Shown here in pieces: positions 1 through 7,905 of a DNA stretch of 64,000 nt. This DNA is from Pararhodobacter zhoushanensis (GTDB taxonomy: Bacteria; Pseudomonadota; Alphaproteobacteria; Rhodobacterales; Rhodobacteraceae). Position 1 is the first letter of the stretch. Each line of letters opens with the position of its first letter. Made by a program: the position numbers and the translations under genes. The notes under the pieces are model-generated. The model saw only the letters and a program-made list of their open reading frames with translations, did no database searches and was not told the origin of the DNA. The DNA lies in assembly GCF_025949695.1 (NCBI RefSeq), contig NZ_JAPDFL010000001.1:974001-1038000 (forward strand), written 5' to 3'.

Positions 1-1
1 G

Positions 2-112
2 GCTGCCGACAACGTGCTGCGCATCCTGCCGCCGCTCAATATCCCCGATGAAGACATCGCCGAGGCCATGACCCGTCTCGATACCGCCGCAACCGCTTAC
101 GAGGGCAAGTAA
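2..112 (+). CDS. argD: Acetylornithine aminotransferase, C-terminal end (partial)
   Basis: The window opens inside this gene. Thirty-six codons remain before TAA, reading AADNVLRILPPLNIPDED and then a helical tail ending in EGK. The xDNVLRxLPPLxI pattern is the usual C-terminal block of acetylornithine/succinyldiaminopimelate transaminases, PLP enzymes that make N-acetylornithine in arginine biosynthesis. argF follows 90 bases downstream on the same strand, the common alphaproteobacterial argD-argF order. The assignment rests on a short tail plus context; everything upstream lies outside the window. Confidence 0.8.
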   Translation, partial: AADNVLRILPPLNIPDEDIAEAMTRLDTAATAYEGK

Positions 113-118
113 TTCATC

Positions 119-186
119 TTGCCTCAAATACGCCGGGGGTGAATGGCCGGAACGGCCAGAGGGGGCTGGCCCCCTCACCCCGGCCT
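119..186. repeat. Intergenic palindromic element, single module
   Basis: Between argD and argF lies a module that recurs elsewhere in the window: an AAATAC-type lead, a GGGGG run with TGAAT, then two adjacent short hairpins, GGCCggaacGGCC and GGGGGCtgGCCCCC. Related modules occur around 25.4, 27.6 and 61.2 kb. It may act as an RNA stabiliser or terminator between the two arginine genes; this is inference. Confidence 0.6.
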
Positions 187-202
187 CGGAAAGACGCTTA
201 GC

Positions 203-1129
203 ATGAACCATTTTCTTGATATCCACACCACTGCCGCCCCCGAATTGCGCGGCATGATCGACAGCGCCGCCTCGATGAAGGCCGCGCGCAAGGGCCGCTT
301 CAAGGCCGAGCCGGATGATGACCAGCCGCTCAAGGGCCGCATGGTCGCGCTGATCTTTGAAAAACCCTCGACCCGGACCCGCGTCAGCTTTGATGTCGGC
401 GTGCGCCAGATGGGCGGGCAGACGATGATCCTGTCGGGCAGCGAAATGCAGCTGGGCCACGGCGAGACCATCGCCGACACGGCCCGCGTCTTGTCGCGCT
501 ATGTCGACCTGATCATGCTGCGCACCTTTGACGAATCCGTCATTCAGGAAATGGCCGAATACGCCGATGTCCCGGTGATCAACGGGCTGACCGACCGTAC
601 CCACCCCTGCCAGATCATGGCCGATGTCCTGACGTTCGAGGAACATCGCGGGCCGATCAAAGGCAAGAAGGTCGTCTGGGTCGGCGATGGCAACAACGTC
701 TGCGCCAGCTTCCTGCATGCCGCCGGGCAGTTCGGTTTCGATCTGACCTTTTCGGGCCCGCCGCCGCTGGACCCGGAAAACGAATGGGTCCGGTTCGCGC
801 GCGACAAAGGCTCGGACGTGCAGATCGTCCGCGATCCGATAGAGGCCGTGCAGGGCGCGGATCTGGTTGTCGCCGACACCTGGGTGTCGATGCATGACAG
901 CCAGTCGACCAAGGAACGCCGTCACAACCAGCTGCGCCCCTATCAGGTGAACGAGCGCCTGATGGCCGCCGCCAAGCCCGATGCGCTGTTCATGCACTGT
1001 CTGCCCGCGCACCGCGAAGACGAAGTGACCAGCGCCGTGATGGACGGCCCGCAATCGGTGATCTGGGACGAGGCCGAGAACCGTCTGCACGCGCAGAAAG
1101 CCATCCTGCGCTGGTGTCTGGGCGTCTGA
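203..1129 (+). CDS. argF: Ornithine carbamoyltransferase
   Basis: Cytosolic enzyme that joins carbamoyl phosphate and ornithine to give citrulline in arginine biosynthesis. The 308-residue protein starting MNHFLDIH has the normal family length. Visible family motifs are STRTR in [11 protein letters not shown] (carbamoyl-phosphate binding), HPCQ in [11 protein letters not shown], and HCLPAHR near the C-terminus (ornithine binding). The frame is open further upstream to 143, but that stretch lies in the palindromic repeat. The ATG at 203, preceded by GGAAAG, fits the family start. It is probably co-transcribed with argD. Confidence 0.96.
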   Translation: MNHFLDIHTTAAPELRGMIDSAASMKAARKGRFKAEPDDDQPLKGRMVALIFEKPSTRTRVSFDVGVRQMGGQTMILSGSEMQLGHGETIADTARVLSRYVDLIMLRTFDESVIQEMAEYADVPVINGLTDRTHPCQIMADVLTFEEHRGPIKGKKVVWVGDGNNVCASFLHAAGQFGFDLTFSGPPPLDPENEWVRFARDKGSDVQIVRDPIEAVQGADLVVADTWVSMHDSQSTKERRHNQLRPYQVNERLMAAAKPDALFMHCLPAHREDEVTSAVMDGPQSVIWDEAENRLHAQKAILRWCLGV

Positions 1130-1191
1130 TACCCCTTGCGGTTTGTCGCCGGAAAGGGCCTCCTCGCGCCGCGCGCAACAGGAGGCCCACC

Positions 1192-1680
1192 GTGCTCAAT
1201 CCGACCCCGTTTTTCATCCATTCCCTCACCGCCCTGTCGGCCATTCTGGCCAAGGCCGAGGACTGGCAGACCGCCAAGACCCTCAAGCCCGAAGTGATCC
1301 CCAATCTGCGCCTGACCGCGGATATGCTGCCCTTCTGGCGTCAGATCGCCATCGCCTGCGACCATGCCAAAGGCGCGGGTGCGCGGCTGGCCGGGGTCGA
1401 TGTGCCGGTCTATGCCGACGCCGAAGGCACCCTCACCGACCTGCGCGCGCGTGTTGCCTCGACGCTCGCGTTCCTGCAATCGCTGCCCGCCGATGCCTTT
1501 GACGGTGCCGATGCGCTGACCATCACCGTCAAGGCTGGGCCGCGTGAGCTGAGCTTCCCGGCGGCGCAGTATCTGCACGGTTACGCGGTGCCCAACTTCT
1601 ATTTCCACATGACCACCGCCTACGCGATCCTGCGCAGCAATGGGCTTGAGATCGGCAAACGCGATTTCCTCGGCGGCTAA
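1192..1680 (+). CDS. DUF1993 family protein (copy 1)
   Basis: A 162-residue cytosolic protein of the DUF1993 group, whose members have a DinB-like four-helix architecture; no activity is established. I chose the GTG at 1192 because a perfect AGGAGG lies at 1180-1185. Family features are the N-terminal FFIHSLTALSAILAKAE, a central RLAGVDVP, and the C-terminal FYFHMTTAYAILR, whose histidine is typical of the family. A paralogue lies at 5616-6107. It follows argF by 62 bases and may ride on the same transcript. Confidence 0.82.
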   Translation: MLNPTPFFIHSLTALSAILAKAEDWQTAKTLKPEVIPNLRLTADMLPFWRQIAIACDHAKGAGARLAGVDVPVYADAEGTLTDLRARVASTLAFLQSLPADAFDGADALTITVKAGPRELSFPAAQYLHGYAVPNFYFHMTTAYAILRSNGLEIGKRDFLGG

Positions 1681-1692
1681 GGTTCTCGGACT

Positions 1693-1727
1693 GGCGGGGC
1701 GGTGGATTTGTGATCCGCCCCGCCTTT
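1693..1727 (+). terminator. Hairpin terminator after DUF1993 copy 1
   Basis: A 10-bp GC stem (1693-1702 with 1715-1724) around a 12-nt loop, followed by TTT. It lies 12 bases after the stop codon and separates this unit from dcp. Confidence 0.6.
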
Positions 1728-1782
1728 CGCCCGCGCGGCGACAGGGCTAGGCTTGCACAACTTTTCTCAGCGCAGGCGTCCC

Positions 1783-3792
1783 ATGACCAATCCCCTTCTT
1801 TCCGACTGGACAGGCCCGTTCGGCCTGCCGCCCTTCGATGCGATCCGCGACGAAGATTTCGCGCCCGCCTTTGATGTCGCCCTGACCGAAGGCCGCGCCG
1901 CTATTGCCGCCATCGCGGGCAACCCCGAACCCGCCACCTTCGCCAACACGATTGAGGCGCTTGAGCAGGCCGATGCCTCGCTCGACAAGGTCGGCGGCGT
2001 GTTCTTCAACCTCTCGGGCTCGGACTCCAATCCGGCACGCGAAGCCCTGCAGCGCGATCTCGCACCGAAACTGTCGGCGTACTCCAGCGAGATCACCTCG
2101 AACGCCGCGCTTTTCGCCCGTGTCGCCGCCCTGTGGGATGCCCGCGACACGTTGGGTCTGAATGCCGAGCAGACGCGCGTCCTGATGCTTTATCACCGCA
2201 TGTTCGTCCGCGCGGGTGCCGCGCTGGACGCGGACGGCTCCACGCGCATGGCGGCGGTGAAATCGCGTCTGGCCAGCCTTGGCACGCAGTTCACCCAGAA
2301 CCTGCTGGCGGATGAACGCGACTGGTTCATGCCGCTGGATGATCTGTCCGGCCTGCCCGATTTCGCCATCGATACCGCCGCCGGGGCGGCCAAGGAACGG
2401 GGCCTCGACGGCCATGTCGTCACGCTGAACCGCTCGCTGATCGTGCCCTTCCTGCAATATTCCACCCGCCGCGACCTGCGCGAAAAGGCGTATGAGGCCT
2501 GGGTGGCGCGCGGTGCGAACGGTGGCGAGACCGACAACCGCGGCATCGCCGCCGAAACACTGGCCCTGCGCCATGAGCGCGCGACGCTCTTGGGCTACGA
2601 CAATTTCGCGGCCTACAAGCTTGAGCCGGAAATGGCCGGCTCGCCGGACAAGGTGCGCGACCTGCTGATGCGCGTCTGGGAACCCGCGCGCGCCAAGGCG
2701 CTGGACGATGCCGCCGCGATGGAGGCGCAGCTGCACGCCGATGGCTTCACCGGCCCGCTGGAACCCTGGGACTGGCGCTATTACTCGGAAAAGCGCCGCC
2801 TTGCGCTGCACGATTTCGACGAAGCCGCGCTCAAGCCGTACCTCTCGCTCGACGCGATGATCGAGGCCGCCTTTGACGTGGCGCACCGCCTCTTCGGCCT
2901 GACCTTCACCCCGCTCGACGTGCCGCTCTACCACCCCGACGCCCGCGCCTGGGATGTCACCCGCGATGGCCGCCACATGGCGGTGTTCATCGGCGACTAT
3001 TTCGCGCGGTCCTCCAAACGCTCGGGCGCGTGGATGTCCACCTTCCGCGATCAGAGCAAGCTGGGCGGCGAAACCCGGCCCGTGGTGGTCAATATCTGCA
3101 ACTTCGCAAAGGGCGACCCCGCTTTGTTGTCCTGGGACGACGCGCGCACCCTGTTCCACGAATTCGGCCACGCGCTGCATGGCATGCTGACCGACGTTGG
3201 TTACAAATTCATTTCCGGCACCTCGGTCGCGCGCGATTTTGTCGAGCTGCCCAGCCAGCTGTTCGAACACTGGCTGGAAGTCCCCGAAGTGATCGAGACC
3301 CACGCAAAACACTGGCAAACCGGCGAGCCGATGCCTGCCGAGCTGCGCGAAAAGCTGAAAGGGGCGGCGACCTGGGATCAAGGCTTTGCCACGGTGGAGT
3401 TTGTCGCCTCGGCGCTGGTGGATCTTGAGTTCCACGACGGCGCGCCGCCCGCCGATCCGATGCAGAAACAGGCGCAGATCCTCGAATCCATCGGTCTGCC
3501 GCACGCGATCCGCATGCGCCACGCCACCCCGCATTTCGCGCATGTCTTCTCGGGCGACGGGTATTCCAGCGGCTATTACAGCTATATGTGGTCCGAAGTG
3601 ATGGACGCCGATGCGTTTCAGGCTTTCGAGGAAGCGGGCAGCGCCTTCGACCCCGAAACCGCGAAAAAGCTTGAGGATTTCATCCTGTCGGCTGGCGGTT
3701 CCGACGATGCCGAAACGCTCTACCTCAAATTCCGCGGCGCGATGCCGGGGGTTGAGGCCTTGCTCAAGGGGCGCGGGCTGGTCGACGCCTGA
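1783..3792 (+). CDS. dcp: M3 family peptidyl-dipeptidase / oligopeptidase
   Basis: A 669-residue zinc metallopeptidase of family M3 that degrades short peptides in the cytosol. The zinc site HEFGH sits at about residues 459-463 (LFHEFGHALHGML), followed by the downstream block SVARDFVELPSQ that carries the third ligand and is characteristic of the Dcp/oligopeptidase A branch. The C-terminal YSYMWSEVMDAD is also family-typical. The length matches Dcp (about 670-680). A TTG at 1753 is in frame, but the ATG at 1783 (MTNPLL) is preferred. No signal peptide is visible. Confidence 0.93.
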   Translation: MTNPLLSDWTGPFGLPPFDAIRDEDFAPAFDVALTEGRAAIAAIAGNPEPATFANTIEALEQADASLDKVGGVFFNLSGSDSNPAREALQRDLAPKLSAYSSEITSNAALFARVAALWDARDTLGLNAEQTRVLMLYHRMFVRAGAALDADGSTRMAAVKSRLASLGTQFTQNLLADERDWFMPLDDLSGLPDFAIDTAAGAAKERGLDGHVVTLNRSLIVPFLQYSTRRDLREKAYEAWVARGANGGETDNRGIAAETLALRHERATLLGYDNFAAYKLEPEMAGSPDKVRDLLMRVWEPARAKALDDAAAMEAQLHADGFTGPLEPWDWRYYSEKRRLALHDFDEAALKPYLSLDAMIEAAFDVAHRLFGLTFTPLDVPLYHPDARAWDVTRDGRHMAVFIGDYFARSSKRSGAWMSTFRDQSKLGGETRPVVVNICNFAKGDPALLSWDDARTLFHEFGHALHGMLTDVGYKFISGTSVARDFVELPSQLFEHWLEVPEVIETHAKHWQTGEPMPAELREKLKGAATWDQGFATVEFVASALVDLEFHDGAPPADPMQKQAQILESIGLPHAIRMRHATPHFAHVFSGDGYSSGYYSYMWSEVMDADAFQAFEEAGSAFDPETAKKLEDFILSAGGSDDAETLYLKFRGAMPGVEALLKGRGLVDA

Positions 3793-3796
3793 GCGC

Positions 3797-4048
3797 TCAG
3801 TCCCATCGCGCCTCGTCCGAGGCGCGATCATCTATTGCATGAGCCATGGCGTGGTAGCGCGAGCAACCATGTCTGGTTTGGTAATGCCGGATGATAGCCT
3901 CGCGTCGCGACATCGGGACCATGGCGTAGACCGATGCAAAACGCAGTTCGATCTTTGCGCGGCGACGGGTGCGACGGGGCAGAACAAGGCGCGGGATAGG
4001 ACTGCTGCCGAACAGGCGGCGAAGGAATCGGAACATACGGGCACTCAT
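3797..4048 (-). CDS. Small basic hypothetical protein
   Basis: An 83-residue arginine-rich protein I do not recognise. Translation is supported by a perfect AGGAGG (plus-strand CCTCCT at 4057-4062) eight bases before the ATG. The N-terminus MSARMFRFLRRLFG is an amphipathic basic helix. The second half, REAIIRHYQTRHGCSRYHAMAHAI, is rich in His/Arg. It is convergent with dcp, the stop codons only a few bases apart, and downstream of the WYL regulator on the same strand. Function unknown. Confidence 0.6.
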   Translation of the reverse strand: MSARMFRFLRRLFGSSPIPRLVLPRRTRRRAKIELRFASVYAMVPMSRREAIIRHYQTRHGCSRYHAMAHAIDDRASDEARWD

Positions 4049-4096
4049 GCTTATTGCCTCCTATCACCACGCACCGATGGCGATTTTGTGGCATAG

Positions 4097-4792
4097 TTAA
4101 CGTGCCTGACGACTCGTCCACGTGGCCCTGTATTCGCGCATCAGGGCCACGCGGCGCGGGCGGAAACTCTCGCCGCCCGGCTCGGCCCGTTCGATCCGGT
4201 TGACGTGGAACACGCGGAAATCCATCCGCAGCCGGCACATGGCCAGCAGCATGAAGGTGCGCTCGCTGTAAGAGAGTGACAGCGGCCAGACCTCGCGCTC
4301 GGTCAGCTGGTCCTGCATGTCGCGGTAGGTGATGCGCAGGCTGGTTTCGTCCCAGCACGCCTGCCTGAGCAGGCTCAGATCCACACGGACCGGCGGGCGC
4401 GGGTCCGGGGGATACCACGCATGCAAGACCGGGTGCATCGCTTGCCGCCCCTGCCGGTCAGGCAGGGTGGCGACGATGCGCGCCACCGCGTTGCGCCCGG
4501 CCTCGACCAGTGCCGCGTCGCCCATCTGTGCCAGCCCGCCCATGGCCAGCACCAGCGCCTCGATCTCCAGTCGGGAGAAGCTTTGCGGCGGCAAGGCGGG
4601 GTCTTCGGTCAGCGTGTAACCCAACCCCGCCGCCCCGTCGATCAGCGCACCCCCGGCCCTGAGCGTGGCAATGTCGCGGTAGAGCTGGCGCTCGGACACG
4701 GCGGTCTCGGCGGCCAGCCGGGCAGCGGTCACCGGCTGCGGCAAGCGGCGCAGCGCATCCATCAGACGCATCAATCGGTCGGTTCTGGCCAT
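4097..4792 (-). CDS. YafY-type HTH/WYL transcriptional regulator (regulator 1)
   Basis: A 231-residue regulator with a DeoR-like winged helix-turn-helix at the N-terminus (RLMRLMDALRR..TAARLAAETAVSERQLYRDIATL) and a WYL-type sensor domain in the C-terminal half (about residues 135-215, with LSLSYSERTFMLLAMCRLR in place of the canonical WYL segment). It is divergent from the glutathione transferase at 4864, which it probably controls. A TGTCAG half-site sits in the 71-base spacer. A second member of the family is at 18150-18833. Confidence 0.88.
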   Translation of the reverse strand: MARTDRLMRLMDALRRLPQPVTAARLAAETAVSERQLYRDIATLRAGGALIDGAAGLGYTLTEDPALPPQSFSRLEIEALVLAMGGLAQMGDAALVEAGRNAVARIVATLPDRQGRQAMHPVLHAWYPPDPRPPVRVDLSLLRQACWDETSLRITYRDMQDQLTEREVWPLSLSYSERTFMLLAMCRLRMDFRVFHVNRIERAEPGGESFRPRRVALMREYRATWTSRQAR

Positions 4793-4800
4793 GAGACTTC

Positions 4801-4817
4801 CTGCCGCAAATTGTCAG
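4801..4817. promoter_or_regulatory. Possible degenerate operator of WYL regulator 1
   Basis: The divergent spacer contains CTGCCGCAAATTGTCAG. Its right half TGTCAG (4812-4817, followed by GAG) is identical to the right half of the perfect palindrome beside the other WYL regulator at 18880-18897. The left half matches only partly. Shared TGTCAGGAG and position suggest a binding site; this is inference. Confidence 0.35.
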
Positions 4818-4863
4818 GAGGCAGACCCTATACCGGGGGCATCCAAAACCAAAGGACGAACCC

Positions 4864-5472
4864 ATGACGACTCTGTTCCATGCGTATCACACCCGCTCGT
4901 CGGCACTTGTCACGCTGGTCAATGAACTCGGTGCCCAGATCGAAATCCGCGACGTGAGCATCCCGCGGCTGGATGGCAAAGGCGGCCGTGACCCGGCCAA
5001 CCCGCATCCCGAAGGCAAGGTGCCCTATCTGACCGATGGTGCCGAGAGCCTGCACGAGCGGGGCGCGATCATGCTCTATCTGACCGACAAATTCCCCAAA
5101 GCCGGGATGGGGCCCCTGGCAGGCGAGGCCGGGCGCGGGGCGTATCTGTCGTGGCTGTCGTATTACCAAGGGGTGATGGAGCCGGTCATTCTGCTGAAAA
5201 TGTCGGGCCTGTCGCATCCCTACTTCGACGCAGCTCTGCGCGATTTCGATACAATGATGGCGCGGTTGACCGAGGTGCTCAAGCAAGGGCCGTGGCTGCT
5301 GGGCGAGCGTTATTCAGCGGCGGATATCCTGTGTTCGTCACCTTTTGGCTGGCTGCCGTCGCTTCTGGAGGGCTATCCGACCATTCACGCGTGGGTGGAA
5401 CGGTGTAATGCGCGGCCTGCTGCCGCTGCCGCCATGGCGCGGGATGCCGAGCAGGCGGCACGCGCAGCCTGA
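4864..5472 (+). CDS. Glutathione S-transferase family protein
   Basis: A 202-residue protein with a thioredoxin-fold N-terminal half (MTTLFHAYHTRSSALVTLVNELG; HPEGKVPYLTD contains the cis-Pro loop VPYL, and the Glu-Arg of LHERGAI sits at the glutathione gamma-Glu site) and an all-helical C-terminal half with GPWLLGERYSAADILCSSPF, the GST N-capping box region. It probably conjugates or reduces an electrophile with glutathione. AAGGACG precedes the ATG. Divergent from a WYL regulator, a pairing often seen for stress-inducible enzymes. Confidence 0.9.
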   Translation: MTTLFHAYHTRSSALVTLVNELGAQIEIRDVSIPRLDGKGGRDPANPHPEGKVPYLTDGAESLHERGAIMLYLTDKFPKAGMGPLAGEAGRGAYLSWLSYYQGVMEPVILLKMSGLSHPYFDAALRDFDTMMARLTEVLKQGPWLLGERYSAADILCSSPFGWLPSLLEGYPTIHAWVERCNARPAAAAAMARDAEQAARAA

Positions 5473-5598
5473 CCATTGGTCAAGCCTCGGAAACAACCAC
5501 AACTCAGGCGTGCATCGCCTGAGTTTCAGCCGTCGAACCCGTGCACCGGGCGAAGCGCCTAAGGTGTTGATCTTTGATTTTGCTGCGTTATCCCTTTT

Positions 5599-5614
5599 GT
5601 TAGCGGAGGCTAAC
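5599..5614 (+). promoter_or_regulatory. Hairpin with Shine-Dalgarno in its loop
   Basis: GTTAGC-GGAG-GCTAAC: a perfect 6-bp stem whose 4-base loop is the only Shine-Dalgarno-like sequence (GGAG) of the next gene, ending one base before its ATG at 5616. Initiation there could depend on opening the stem. Confidence 0.55.
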
Positions 5615-5615
5615 A

Positions 5616-6107
5616 ATGCAGCGTCGAACGATCCACGTCTATGCCCACTACCTGCGGTCCTTTCGGCGCATCCTTACCACGGCCGAGGATTTCTGCGCCC
5701 AGACAGGGCGCGCGCCCGAAGAGATCATGAACGCCCGGCTGGCCCCGCACATGCAACCACTCTGCCTGCACGTGCAACTGGCCAGCGATTTTGCCACCGA
5801 CAGTCTGGACGAGCTCGTCGGCCGCCCGCCGCGCAAGCTGGCGCATAGCGAAACCGATTTTGCCGGGCTGGGGCAACGGCTGGACAAGGCCTGTGTCTAC
5901 TTGACCAGCTTTCAGCCAGAGGAATTCGATTTCGTCGGCAACCAGCGTATTGCGGTGACGGTGCCCAGCGGGCCGATGACGGTGTCAGGCAACTCGTTCA
6001 TGGAACTGTTCGCCAAACCACAGTTCTTTTTTCACATGACCATGGCCTATGCGATCCTGCGCCAGATCGGTGTCCCGCTGGCGGAAACCGATTTCATGCA
6101 GCCTTGA
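5616..6107 (+). CDS. DUF1993 family protein (copy 2)
   Basis: A 163-residue paralogue of the protein at 1192-1680. They share the HVY/FFIH-type N-terminal helix, a mid-protein F..L..RLDKA region, and the C-terminal FFFHMTMAYAILRQIG, whose histidine aligns with that of copy 1. Activity is unknown. Start ATG at 5616, directly after the SD hairpin. Convergent with the CDF exporter, the stops only three bases apart. Confidence 0.82.
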   Translation: MQRRTIHVYAHYLRSFRRILTTAEDFCAQTGRAPEEIMNARLAPHMQPLCLHVQLASDFATDSLDELVGRPPRKLAHSETDFAGLGQRLDKACVYLTSFQPEEFDFVGNQRIAVTVPSGPMTVSGNSFMELFAKPQFFFHMTMAYAILRQIGVPLAETDFMQP

Positions 6108-6110
6108 GCT

Positions 6111-7013
6111 TCAGCCGCGTGCGATCCGGCCAGACCCCGGTCCGACCGGATCAAGATGAATGATCACCTCGGCGCCCGGCACTGTCTCTTCCAGTTTGTG
6201 CTCCAGCGCGTCGGCGACGGCGTGGGCGTCGTTCAGCGATTGGCGGCCGTCCAGTTCGACATGCATCGAGATAAACGTCTTCGACCCGGCCATGCGCGTT
6301 TTCAGATCGTGGTGTCCGGTCAGCCCCGGCCAGTCGGCGGCGATGGCGTTGATCTTGTCCAGCACCTCAGGCGCGGCGGCGTGGTCCATCAGCGCATCCC
6401 ATGCCCCGCGCCCGATCGACAACCCGCTGCGCGCCAGCCAGAGCGCGGCCATCAGCGCGATCACCGAATCGACGCGCGGCAGTTCCCACCACGACGAGGC
6501 CGCCAGCGCGATCAACACGCCCGAGGTGGGCAAGAGGTCGCCCAGATAGTGCAGCGAGTCGGCGGCAACGACGCGGTTGCCGGTGGCCTTGGCGACATAC
6601 CGCTGCCACAGCACCAACGCGCCGGTCATCACCACGGCAACAATCATCACCACGATCCCGGCGGTTTCGGACTTCACCGGCGCGGCATCCACCGCCCAAA
6701 GCCGTGACGCCGCCACCGAGCCGATCACCGCCGCTGACAAGAGCACCAGCGCCGATTGCACCAGTGCCACCAGATCTTCGGCAGAGGAATGGCCAAAGGC
6801 GTGATCCTCATCCGGCGGGCGGGCGGCATAGGAGATCGCCGCCAGCGCACCGACGGACATCATCACGTCCAGCGCGTTATCCGCCAGCGAGGCCGCGACC
6901 GACAGCGCGCCGGTCTCGATCAGCGCCCATAGTTTGAGCGCGACCAGCGTCACGGCCACCACGACCGAGGCAATCCCGGCGGACACGTTCAGCGTATGAT
7001 TTCGATTGCTCAT
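6111..7013 (-). CDS. Cation diffusion facilitator (CDF) exporter
   Basis: A 300-residue inner-membrane exporter of divalent metal (Zn/Fe type), proton-driven. Six membrane segments are predictable. The transport-site residues are present: DNALD in TM2 (SLADNALDVMMS) and HxxxD in TM5 (ADSLHYLGDLLP), the arrangement of FieF. The cytosolic C-terminal domain ends in a His/Asp region (MHVELDGRQSLNDAH). The frame is open to 7166, but I chose MSNRNH at 7013 because the longer form would overlap the divergent LysE gene and add a non-conserved tail. Confidence 0.92.
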   Translation of the reverse strand: MSNRNHTLNVSAGIASVVVAVTLVALKLWALIETGALSVAASLADNALDVMMSVGALAAISYAARPPDEDHAFGHSSAEDLVALVQSALVLLSAAVIGSVAASRLWAVDAAPVKSETAGIVVMIVAVVMTGALVLWQRYVAKATGNRVVAADSLHYLGDLLPTSGVLIALAASSWWELPRVDSVIALMAALWLARSGLSIGRGAWDALMDHAAAPEVLDKINAIAADWPGLTGHHDLKTRMAGSKTFISMHVELDGRQSLNDAHAVADALEHKLEETVPGAEVIIHLDPVGPGSGRIARG

Positions 7014-7137
7014 CTCTCGGCCCTCTCGAGTCGCTGTTGGCCGTTTGGGGGCGATATAGACCTGCGGATTGGTCGGGGCAACACGGGTGGGGGGTTGCTC
7101 AGTTCCTTGTGTCCCCGCATGCTCAGCATAGGACAAA

Positions 7138-7773
7138 ATGGACGTTGGCATGCCCGAAATCACCACGCTTTTGACCTATCTCGCCGTGTTGACCGGTTTT
7201 GTGTTTTTCCCCGGCCCGTCGATCCTGCTGACACTGGCGCGGGCCTCGACCTCGGGCACCCGCGTCGGGGTGGCGACCAGTCTGGGGATTGCGCTGGGGG
7301 ACGTGGTGCACACGGTTTTGGCGGTGGTAGGGATCTCGGCGGTGCTGATGGCTTCGGCACAGGCGTTCTGGGTGATCAAGATGCTGGGCGCGGGCTATCT
7401 GATCTGGATCGGGCTGCGCAGCCTGCTGGAAAAGCCCGATACCGGCCTGACCCGCGCCCGCCCGATCACCGCGCGCCAAGCCCTGCGGCAAGCCATGCTG
7501 GCCGAGGCGCTGAACCCCAAATCCGCGCTGTTCTTTCTGGCCTTCCTGCCGCAGTTCGTCGACCCCGCGCGCGGCACCGTGGTGCTGCAACTCACGGTGC
7601 TGGGCCTGCTGTTCATCCTCATGGGCACGCTGGCGACGATGATCGTCGCGCTGGCGGCGGGGCAGGTGTCGGCGTTCCTGCGCGGCAACCCGGCAATCCA
7701 GCGCTGGCAGGGCAAGGTCGTCGGCACCGTCTATTGCGCGCTGGGCCTGCGGCTGGCGCTGCAAGAGCGGTGA
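7138..7773 (+). CDS. LysE/RhtB family amino-acid exporter
   Basis: A 211-residue inner-membrane protein with about six membrane segments. The N-terminal FVFFPGPSILLTLARAS is the LysE/RhtB signature (GPx4 region), and AEALNPKSALFFLAFLPQFV is the conserved central block. Such proteins export amino acids or derivatives such as threonine or homoserine; the substrate cannot be read here. AGGAC precedes the ATG at 7138; an ATG at 7150 is an alternative. Divergent from the CDF gene. Confidence 0.9.
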   Translation: MDVGMPEITTLLTYLAVLTGFVFFPGPSILLTLARASTSGTRVGVATSLGIALGDVVHTVLAVVGISAVLMASAQAFWVIKMLGAGYLIWIGLRSLLEKPDTGLTRARPITARQALRQAMLAEALNPKSALFFLAFLPQFVDPARGTVVLQLTVLGLLFILMGTLATMIVALAAGQVSAFLRGNPAIQRWQGKVVGTVYCALGLRLALQER

Positions 7774-7905
7774 TGGGCCCCGGCATGTTACAATTCGTAA
7801 GGATTGCGAAAAACTGCGGCAATGTTCCGCCGCCACCACTCTAGGCAACGCGCGGGGGGAACCGGGAGGAGACGGGCCCCCTCGCGCCATGGGAGGAGAC
7901 AGACG

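Noticed and set aside
1747..3831. Long antisense ORF over dcp (694 codons), and similar ones over most large genes
   Set aside because: High GC leaves open antisense frames; the products are Arg/Gly/His-rich, lack family motifs, and the sense gene is clear.
7014..7166. 51-residue N-terminal extension of the CDF exporter
   Set aside because: It would overlap the divergent LysE start, is not family-like, and MSNRNH at 7013 has a purine-rich leader.
7788..7800. TTAC-AATTC-GTAA inverted repeat before the acyl-CoA synthetase
   Set aside because: Arms of only four bases, no second copy and no adjacent regulator; too weak to call an operator.
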